64,000 nt of DNA from Phaseolus vulgaris (lineage: Eukaryota; Streptophyta; Magnoliopsida; Fabales; Fabaceae), in contig NC_023758.2 of assembly GCF_000499845.2 (NCBI RefSeq), forward strand, positions 18,517,984 to 18,581,983. Reading direction: 5' to 3'. The notes beneath the pieces were generated by a model that ran no database searches, had not been told where the DNA came from, and was given only the letters and a program-made list of their open reading frames with translations. The position numbers and the translations under genes were made by a program. Positions within the stretch are counted from its first letter, which is position 1. Every line of letters starts with the position of its first letter. Below, in pieces: positions 55,785-64,000 of the stretch.

Positions 55785-56602
55785 TGTACCGCCCTGGTAG
55801 TCGGAAGTGATGACGTGGCACCAAGCTACAGTACAGGCGTGTTGACGAGTCGCCAGGTTGGCAGAAGGGAAGGAGGTCGGGGGGCTCGTGAAGTCGCCAG
55901 TTATTATGTTGGTGTGCTTCGATCTCTAGCACACCAGAACCGGCGGTCACCGGGTTAAAGATGAAGTCGCCAGATGTAAACTCAGGCGACCAAGTGATTA
56001 GAGATCGCCGGAACAAGCACATCGCCGAAGAGAGAGGTGGTGCAGATTATGAAGGCGGCCGGCGAGACCACAGGGAGGGTATACGAAGGCACCCTAACTC
56101 GCCAATCCCAGTAGAGATCACGCTCCAAGTTAGCTATGCACTGGGCAGTACCATGCATAAGTAACTTAGCCAAAAGAGAGTCAGAAGCAGCGCCCAAGTC
56201 AAGGAGGCTCCAGATGATGGCACGTGTACAGCTGGATGCGAGCCACGTGTCCAGGTCTGTAACTGCCAGGAGAGAGAAAGTGACCAGGTATTTAAGGGTT
56301 TCTCAACGAACTTTCAAGGTACACACGTTCAGATTGTATTCTTTACGCTTGCGAGTTCTTGAGCATACTATGAGAGAGAACATTGCACGGTTCCTTGAGA
56401 GTTCTAGAGTTTTGCTCTTGAAGTATTTGGTGGTTCAGTCACTGACTTGGGCGTTGGAGTGCGATCGGCCGCAGCGGCGCCGCTCTGTTCTTTTGCAGGT
56501 TCTTGAGGTGGATCGTGACGAAGGACGGAGGTTGAAGCGGTGTACATGTCGATCCAAGTTTGACGAGGCAAGTTCCAACGTTCTGGTCAACAGGCAGGAT
56601 CA
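55785..56602 (+). mobile_element. 5' LTR of C
   Basis: 818 bp, TGTACCGCCCTGG to GGCAGGATCA, homologous to the B LTR but about 110 bp shorter. ACGT-core boxes at 56221-56226 and 56244-56249; the shared Tat LTR motif at 56440-56501 ends TTTTGCAGGT. Confidence 0.92.
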
Positions 56603-56604
56603 TC

Positions 56605-56622
56605 AGCCGCCCACCGTGGGGC
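56605..56622 (+). other. Primer-binding site of C, tRNA-Lys type
   Basis: AGCCGCCCACCGTGGGGC: two mismatches to the A1 site, two bases after the LTR. Confidence 0.75.
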
Positions 56623-57012
56623 CGTGTAAAACCTGTTCCCATCCACAGCGTGAGTTCTTGGAGGTTTTCGTAGTTTTCTGTGTGGTTGTGTGCTGGTGCA
56701 ACCGTTGTTCGCTGTTCATCTAGTTTTTGTTCGGTGTTTTCACGTTTTCCACCGTTCGTTTGAGGTTTTGTTCGGTGAGGTGAAGTTTTCTGCTGGTTGC
56801 GCGAGATTTGTTCGGTGAGATTTGAGTTCTTTGGCTCGTTTGGTTTGTCGTGGAAGAAGTGGTGGTTTCTGGTGGAGCTGCAGGTTTCTGTGGAGGTTTT
56901 TTGTGTTCTTGAGTTTCTTGCGGAGTTTTGCGAGGTTCTGACCGATTGATCGCTGAATCGGTCGTAGCTGAAGTAAGTATTGTTCGCTGCATTCTGTGAT
57001 TCGTCAAGTTTC
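56623..57012 (+). other. Leader of C between primer site and gag
   Basis: About 390 bases with gttcggtg repeats as in B. No gene is seen. Confidence 0.5.
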
Positions 57013-60000
57013 ATGAGAAAAATGAGAAGCAATCGTTCAAGTCCAGTTGCGCCCGTCGCTGCTGAAGGCGCCGCCGCCATGACCATGGCGCAGATGGTAG
57101 AGATTATGCGCTCGTTGCAGGCAACTGTGGAAGCCTCGCGCATAGAACAGGCGAGAATGCATGAGCACCTGGCCGCCTCTCGGGCCAGGAATGATGAGCT
57201 TAGCAAAGTGACTGAAGAGCTGCGTCAAGCTCTTCAGGAGCAGCGAGGGCGTCCTATTGCTGAAGAGCTCGCGCCGTCGACGCCGCCTCATGTTTTTCCT
57301 ATGCCTTTCGCTCAGGCGATTACTGACACGCCTATTCCTGCGAGTGTGGTACCTGATAAGGCTGTTTTCACTGGCGTGGAGGATCCTGAGGCTCATCTCA
57401 CCACGTTCCATACGCAGATGATGCTGTCAGGAGGATCAGACGCCGTGTACTGTAAGATGTTCGTGAGCACACTCCAGGGAACGACGCTGGAATGGTTTGT
57501 GAGCCTGCCTACCGGTCACATTACCAACTTCCAACAGTTTTCAAAGATTTTCGTCGAGCAGTACATCGTGAATAAGGCACCGCCCAGGGTGTCTTACGAT
57601 TTGTTTGATATAAGGCAATATCAGGGAGAGTCCCTCAGGGACTACTTGAATCGCTTTGGGGCGCAGATGGTCAGATCGCCGGCTAAAGATGAAGAAATGC
57701 TGGTCTATGCATTTAAGAAAGGCGTGCTGCCGGGACAATTCTGTGAAGTCGCCGAGAAGAGAGGAAGCGTGGCTCCCGCTACGCCACGCGCCCAGACGAG
57801 GATCCAGCCACAGAGGGTGCTGGAGACAGCGGCGGCCAGAAGGGATCAGAGGACTCGCCATCCTTATGATCCAAGGAAGAACAAGGGCAGGGGCCAAGGA
57901 CGCCAGCAACCAGCACGCCGGGAATACAATCGCCCGCCTAAGCATAAGTTTGTCATGGGATTGGCGGACCTGATCGCCATTCCCAATATATCTGCTAGGT
58001 TGAAAGCGCCAGAGAAGGTGGGCGACAAGGTGCTGGGACCAAAGCCAGACGCCTGGTGTGAGTTTCACCAGGGCTTTGGCCACACCGTGGATTCGTGCTT
58101 GGCTTTAGGATACCAGCTCGACGATCTGGTTAAGAGTGGGTTCCTAAATGACTACTTGCTGGATAGAAGGACGGGGGGCGCGTCGAGCTCCCAGCCAACA
58201 GGTGCTGAGGCTCAGCAGCACGAGATGCCTACGCACGGGGAAATCCATACCATTGCAGGGGGTTCTCAGGGGGTGGGTGCTCCGCATCACAGAGGAAGAG
58301 GTATGCAAGGTCTGTGATGACGGTGGATATGTTTGAAGACCACTCGCCGGATGTGGACATTACGTTCACCAAGCAAGATCTTCGGGATGTTGTGCCTCAT
58401 GACAACGATCCCATAGTAATCTCGTTGATCACAACAGGAAGAAAGGTCCACAGGGTGCTGGTGGACCAAGGAAGCTCGGCAGACGTGATGTTCTGGCCGA
58501 CTTTCACGCAGTTGGAGCTGCCCCTTGACCAGCTGAGGCCTTATGGAGGGTGTTTGTATGGTTTCGCTGGTGACCAGGTGGAGGTCAGGGGGTACATAGA
58601 ATTGAGGACTACGTTTACAGATGAGGCGGGTTCGAGAACGGAGAAAATCAAATACCTTGTTGTGAACGCTCCTTCAGCCTACAACATTCTGTTGGGAAGG
58701 CCCACGCTCAACAGAATAGGCGCCATACCATCAACCCGGCACATAAAGGTGAAGTTGTCGTCTATGGAGGGGGTGGTGATCACCACCAAATCCGATCAGA
58801 AAGAAGCGAAGAAGTGCTATGAGAATAGCCTGAAAAACAAGAGATCGGTGAGTTACGTAACGACCACCCCGCCTCCCGGTGTGAAGCCCAGATCGACGGT
58901 AATATAAGAGACCGCCGGAAGAGACGTGGAGATGGTGGATGCTGAGCTGGGGGAGGGGAACGCCGGTCTGGAGGAAGAAGAGGCAAGGAATCGCCCTGAG
59001 GAAGCGAGAGAACTGGGAATCGCCAGGGCGGTGATCGCCAGAGAGACCAGGCCAAAACCCGTCGAGCAGTGGCTCGAGAGAGAGATCGGGGGAAAGATCT
59101 TCAAGCTGGGAAGATCCCTGGAGGTTGAGCTTCAGGACCAGATCGCCAAGGTGATAGAAAGGCATCTGGATGCATTTGCATGGTCCGCTTCGGACATGCC
59201 CGGGATCGATCCCGACTTCTTGTGCCATCATCTGGCGATGGACAACTTGGTGAGACCAGTGCGACAAAGAATAAGAAAGTTCAACGAGGAGAGGAGGCAG
59301 GCGATTAGGGACGAAACACAGAAACTCCTCGCTGCAGGCCACATCAGGGAGGTCCAGTACCCTGAATGGCTGGCAAACGTCGTGCTGGTGAAGAAGAGTA
59401 ATGGGAAATGGCGCATGTGCATCGATTTCACTGATCTGAACAAGGCTTGCCCAAAGGATTCCTATCCTTTACCAAGCATAGACGCCCTGGTGGATAGTGC
59501 TGCAGGGTGTAAGTTGTTGAGCTTCCTGGATGCCTTCTCGGGGTATAATCAGATCAAGATGCATCCCATGGATGAAGAGAATACTGCCTTCATGACCGAG
59601 AGATCGTGCTACTGCTACAAGGTGATGCCGTTTGGGCTGAAGAACGCGGGGGCCACGTACCAGAGGTTGATGGATCGAGTACTTGCACCGATGCTGGGAA
59701 GGAACGTGCAAGCGTACGTCGATGACATGGTCGTGACCTCGCCAGAGAAAAGCAAGCACGTTGCAGACTTGGAGGAACTATTCACGACGATCGCCAAGTT
59801 CAGGTTGAAGATGAATCCAGAGAAATGCATCTTTGGCGTGGAGGCTGGAAAATTCCTGGGATTTCTCTTGACTGAAAGAGGAATAGAAGCCAACCCGGAT
59901 AAGTGTGCCGCCATCTTGGCGATGAGGAGCCCGGCCACGGTGAAGGAAGTTCAACAGCTAACAGGTCGGATGGCCGCCCTGTCTCGCTTCGTGTCAGCTA

Positions 60001-62372
60001 GCGGGGAGAAGGGCCATCCCTATTTTCAGTGCTTAAGGCGCAATAACAAGTTTTCTTGGACGAAGGAGTGCGAGGAAGCCTTCGTCAAGCTGAAGGAGTA
60101 TCTGGCGAGCCCGCCGGTTCTGTGTAAACCGCTGGTGGGAACCCCTCTCAGGTTGTATTTTGCTGTAACTGAGAGGGCGGTAAGTGCGGTGCTTGCCCAG
60201 GACCAAGATCAGGTTCAAAAGCCTATTTATTTTGTTAGTAAGGTGTTGCAGGGCCCAGAAACGAGATATCAGGCCCTGGAGAAGGCTGCGCTGGCTGTGG
60301 TATTTTCGGCGAGGAGGTTGCGCCACTACTTCCATAGCTTCACGATACTGGTGATGACTGACCTGCCCATCCAGAAAGTTTTGAAGAAGCCCGACGTTGC
60401 GGGAAGGATGGTGAAGTGGGCAGTGGAGCTGTCGGAGTTTGATATTAAGTATGAGCCCTGAGGCCCGATTAAGGGGGAAAATCTTCGCAGATTTCGTGGT
60501 CGAGCTCTCATCTGAGGCGACACGAGTTGAAGGGGACGACTTCCGTTGGGTGCTTTCAGTGGATGGGTCGTCGCACCAGCAGGGTAGCGGTGCTGGAGTC
60601 ATTTTGGAAGGACCCAACGGCGTGCTGATCGAACAATCTTTGAGGTTTGCCTTCAAAGCCAGCAACAATCAAGCAGAATATGAGGCGCTGATCGCCGGGA
60701 TCTTGCTGGCAAAAGAGATGGGGGCGAGGGTGTTGATGGCTAAGAGTGACTCGCTGCTAGTCACAGGGCAAGTAACAAGCGAGTTTCAGGATAAAGATCC
60801 ACAAATGGCAGCTTACCTGGAGTATGTGCAGGAATTGAAGAGTTCCTTTGCCTCCTTTGAAGTGGTGCATGTGCCCAGAGAGCAGAATGCCCGACCTGAC
60901 TTGCTGGCTAAGCTAGCCAGTTCAGGCAAGGGGGTAGGCAGAGGACGGTGATTCAAGAAACTCTGAAGACGCCGAGAGCATTTGTAGCAGATCACCTGGT
61001 TCTTCAGATAAGCAAGTCGACGGAGAAAGCGGCGAGAAGTCACAGATCCCTGACGCAAGAGACCTTGAGATCGCCGAGAATTAGAGCATGTCGAGGAGAG
61101 AAGGTGAACATGACGCAGGTCTGCGCTACCCATGAGCCAGACACCTGGATAACACAATACAAGCGGTGCCTGGCAGATGGCCTTCTCCCGCTGGATCCGA
61201 CAGAGGCTAGAAAGATAAAGAAAAATTCTAGCAAGTACACAATGATCGATGGCGAGTTGTACAGGTTTGGGTTCACTCACCCACTCCTGGAATGTGTGCA
61301 TGGCGAGAAATGCACGAGGATTATGGCAGAGCTCCATGAAGGGATATGCGGAAGCCACGTCGGGGGTCGAGCTCTGGCCGCAAGAACTCTCCGTGCAGGG
61401 TATTACTGGCCAACGATGAGAGAAGATTGCAAGAGGTATGCACAGTGTTGCAAACAATGCCAACATCACGCCGATTGGCACAAGGCGCCTCCCGAGGAGT
61501 TGAAGTCGATTTACAGCCCTTGGCTGTTTCATACTTGGGGAATCGACATCCTGGGACCATTCCCGCTGGCGATCAGGCAGATGAAGTACTTGGTGGTGGC
61601 GATTGAGTATTTCACCAAGTGGATCGAAGCAGAACCAGTGGCCTAGATCACCGCACACAAGATCGAAGGTTTCGTGTGGAAGAACATTGTGTGCCGGTTT
61701 GGTGTGCCCAAGCGCCTGGTGTCGGACAATGGAACTCAGTTTGCAAGTCACCTGTTGAAGAAGCTGTGCGAAGGGGTGAGAATTCAACAAGTGTTTGCAT
61801 CCGTCGAGCACCCTCAGACAAATGGCCAAGTAGAGTCAGCTAATCGGGTGTTGCTAAGAGGTTTGAAGAGAAGGCTAGAGAAAGCCAAAGGAAGCTGGGC
61901 TGAGGAGGTACCCCGTATAGTCTGGGCGTACCACACCACCGAGCAGTCAGGAACCCACGAGACCCCGTTCAGCTTGGTCTATGGGTGTGACGCAATGATT
62001 CCAGTAGAGATCCAGGAGAGCTCGCCGAGATTCCAGAACTTCGTAGAGGAAGACTCGAACGAGGAAAGAAGGTTGAACCTAGATCTACTGGATGAGGTCA
62101 GGGAAGAGGCGAGATTGAAAGCTGAGGCGGTGAAGAGAAGGATTGAACAAAGATATAACTCGAAGGTGATGCCAAGATAGTTCAGAGAAGGCGACATGGT
62201 GATGAGGAAAGCCCACCAGTACGAGATGGAGAATAAGTTGTCACCTAAGTGGACGGGACCGTTCAGAATAACCGAGGCGCTCGGGAACGGCGCCTACCGC
62301 TTAGAGACATTGGAAGGAGGGGCGATTCCTCGCACATGGAATGCCACGCACCTCAAGTTATATTACAGTTAA
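57013..62372 (+). pseudogene. Decayed gag-pol of C (all domains present)
   Basis: Start MRKMRSNRSSPVAP at 57013. Gag core, knuckle-like CEFHQGFGHTVDSC, protease VLVDQGSSADVMF (near 58460), reverse transcriptase YVDDMV near 59717, Ty3-type RNase H, second RNase H (SVDGSSHQQGSG near 60560; REQNARPDLL near 60890), and integrase (WGIDILG near 61540, SDNGTQF near 61723, TNGQVESANR near 61820). Natural end HLKLYYS at 62372. Breaks: a 25-codon in-frame loss in gag at about 57747 relative to B, a frameshift near 58262, TAA at 58905-58907, TGA at 60459-60461 with a frameshift just after, a one-base loss near 60932, TAG at 61644-61646 and TAG at 62178-62180. Cannot make a full polyprotein. Confidence 0.92.
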
Positions 62373-62431
62373 GAGCTTTGTAAGTAAAGACAAACACGAA
62401 GTTACATTACAATGTCTCTGTTAAAACAGTT

Positions 62432-62488
62432 TGAAGGGGGCACTCTTTTTTCCATAAGGAGGGTTTTTAATGAGGCCACCCAATAAAG
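62432..62488 (+). other. Conserved block just downstream of pol (C)
   Basis: GAAGGGGGCACTCTTTTTTCC, then GGAGGGTTTTTAATGAGGCC and ACCCAATAAA. Shared with A1 and T. Confidence 0.6.
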
Positions 62489-62609
62489 AAGAGTTTTCGA
62501 AGCTCAAAGTTGTTTTAGATTGCATGCTTGTTGTTTTCAGAAAGTTTTGAAGAAAGACCTTGTCACTTATATGTGATTTAAGGCAAGTAAAGATATATTG
62601 CATGCTTTC

Positions 62610-63240
62610 TAAAACATTTTTAAGTCCTCATCGTCTTTCGGCGATCGAAGGCATCAGTTAAAGTTAAAGTCCTCATCGTCTTTTGGCGATCGGAGGCATC
62701 AGTTAAAGTTTAAGTCCTCATCGTCTTTCGGCGATCAGAGGCACCAGTTAAAAGACCTCAACGCCCTCACGCGTCCTGAGGCGAGATAAAGACCTCCTCG
62801 CCGTCGAGCGAGTGCAGGCGAGGAAGAGTGAAAAGTCCTCAGTGTTTCTGGGGGCGAGAAGATGTAACCCCTGGGGCAATGTAGAGGCACCAGTGAAAAG
62901 TCCTCAGTGCTTCTGGGGGCGAGAAGATGTAACCCCTGGGGCAATGTAGAGGCACCAGCGAAAGTCCTCAGTGTTTCTGGGGGAGAGGAGATGTAACCCC
63001 TGGGGCAATGTAGAGGCACGAGTTAAAGACCTTTTCGCCTATGAGCGAGTTCAGGCGAGTTAAAAGACCTTCTCGCCTATGAGCGAGTTTAGGCGAGTTA
63101 AAAGACCTTCTCACCTATGAGCGAGTTCAGGCGAGTTTAAAGACCTTCTCGCCTATGAGCGAGTTCAGGCGAGTTAAAGACCTTCTCGCCTATGAGCGAG
63201 TTCAGGCAAGATAAAATCCTTCTCGTCTCGAACGAGATCA
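62610..63240. repeat. Three adjacent tandem-repeat families downstream of pol in C
   Basis: (a) 62624-62750: three units of about 45 bp (gtcctcatcgtctttcggcga, caccagttaaagtt). (b) 62828-63020: three units of about 65 bp (gtcctcagtg.ttctggggg and ggggcaatgtagaggcac). (c) 63020-63215: five or six units of about 40 bp (agaccttctcgcctatgagc and gagttcaggcgagtt). Confidence 0.9.
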
Positions 63241-63843
63241 GGTATGGTGTAAAGGGTGGAAGAAGTTTGGGGGGTGGCTAAGGTAGGTTCGAAGAGAACA
63301 CCTAGTCACCCGGTCTTTGTTCTGAAGTTCAGGAAGGTAGAGAAGGATCCGAAAGGCGCCTCTACCCCCAGATGAAGGAACAATGGCCAAGTTGTGAAGG
63401 CAGAAAGAAGCTGATATCGCCAATAGTCTTTGGCGACCAGGAAAAGTTCATGCAGTGGCAAGAAAGTTAAAGACCCGTTTTGATGAAGCAGGTCGGGTTA
63501 GCGGTGTCTTAAGCCATTAGTTGAGTTAAAGTTCGTTGTTTGAAGAGTGATTTTACGCTAAGGTTCATTGCTTTGAGATTACAAGTTGTTAGTGTGATTG
63601 TTATTCGAAATCGAAGTGGTTCGAAGCAGTTAAGTACACGATTGCGCTTACGAAATTACTAAGTTATTTCTTTGAAGTAAATTGTGCAAGGAAAGTTAAA
63701 GCAGACAAAGAAGTTACAAGAAGAAATACAAAGATCTTGTCGTTAAGTAAATATCAGTTCAGGGCACATGTACAGAAAAAGAAAAAAGTTCATTACAATT
63801 ATATGCAAAGGGAAAGCATAAAGGTAGTGGATGGAGGGAATCG
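63241..63843 (+). other. Spacer of C between repeats and antisense gene
   Basis: About 600 bases without a gene, purine-rich, similar in character to 3741-4099. I see no further motif. Confidence 0.4.
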
Positions 63844-64000
63844 ATCAGTCTTCAGCGGGAACCACCTTCCCATCCACCACCTCGTTGTTGAGGGACACCA
63901 TGCTGAGATCTAGATCGGGGAACAAGCAGGCGAATTGTTCCCGTGCGGCCTCGAATCCAGCAGCCAGAATTTTGGCAGAACTCAGATTAAGCTCTTCGAT
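63844..64000 (-). CDS. Antisense extra gene of C, copy 5, C-terminal end (partial)
   Basis: Minus strand, entering from the right edge and ending with TGA at 63844-63846. The visible 51 codons are open and end EVVDGKVVPAED. The same C-terminal signature (VVDGKVVP, then acidic residues) ends copy 3 in A1. The preceding part (GFEAAREQFACLFPD) matches GFQEALTQAS in copy 3. It places the gene in C in the same antisense position. Function unknown. Confidence 0.75.

Larger units (their letters stand above)
55785..64000 (+). mobile_element. Tat-lineage element C (runs off the window)
   Basis: 5' LTR 55785-56602, primer site 56605-56622, decayed gag-pol 57013-62372, conserved block, tandem repeats and spacer (62610-63843), then the start of the antisense gene (minus strand). 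Inserted in D3 gag; the left flank gacaa (55780-55784) should reappear after the missing 3' LTR. Confidence 0.92.

Noticed and set aside
60813..61829. 338-codon minus-strand open frame opposite C pol
   Set aside because: Shadow of the second RNase H and integrase; the plus-strand translation carries the catalytic motifs.
1..64000. tRNA, rRNA or ordinary host genes
   Set aside because: I looked for cloverleaf-type sequences, rRNA cores and non-transposon protein motifs and saw none.

Overview
This is nuclear DNA from a flowering plant, from a repeat-rich block that looks pericentromeric or centromeric. I find no host gene, tRNA, rRNA or prokaryotic feature. Almost every base belongs to Ty3/gypsy LTR retrotransposons nested in one another, or to a tandem satellite with a monomer of about 166 bp. 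Family flavour (Tat-lineage elements with an antisense extra gene) suggests a eudicot, perhaps a legume; that is a guess from memory, not a search.

Four element groups are present. (1) Tat-lineage elements (A1, A2/A3, B, C, the old copy T, and left-end fragments). They have a tRNA-Lys-type primer site, gag-pol with two RNase H domains, and an extra gene antisense to gag-pol lying between pol and the 3' LTR. Five copies of that antisense gene are in the window. (2) A chromovirus-like family (G and F1) whose LTRs start TGATGG and end CCATCA and whose pol reading frame runs into the 3' LTR. (3) The D family (D1, D2, D3 and solo LTRs S1, S2). D1 and D2 are non-autonomous elements with gag but no pol. 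(4) A solo LTR, H, that shares an LTR motif with the Tat group.

Layout. 1-6373: remnants of plus-oriented Tat elements (two antisense-gene copies and LTR pieces) cut by solo LTRs S1 (TSD gaacc) and S2 (TSD agttg). 6374-17806: A1, minus strand, with a nearly intact 1,726-codon gag-pol and its antisense gene on the plus strand; its 3' LTR is truncated. 17807-22205: old decayed Tat pol (T) and its post-pol repeats. 22206-22401: start of an A-type LTR. 22402-26632: B, inserted in that LTR and broken off in the reverse transcriptase. 26633-30004: 3' part of another A-type element (A2), namely antisense gene, polypurine tract and complete 3' LTR. 30005-43183: G, containing F1 (31512-39872, TSD cttag), which contains D1 (32111-36788). 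43184-52267: satellite array carrying D2 (43581-48308, TSD attcc) and solo LTR H (49448-50623, TSD caaac). 52268-55784: D3 5' LTR, leader and gag. 55785-64000: C, inserted in the D3 gag and running off the window.

The most interesting signals are: the antisense gene, which has a conserved two-intron structure, a conserved motif inside its leader intron and a conserved C-terminus; D-family gag ORFs fused to the last residues of a lost pol, one of them mosaic; an LTR motif shared by all Tat-like LTRs here; and a dimeric higher-order pattern in the satellite. Relative insertion order is set by nesting and target-site duplications read directly from the sequence. Lineage names rest on recalled family knowledge.
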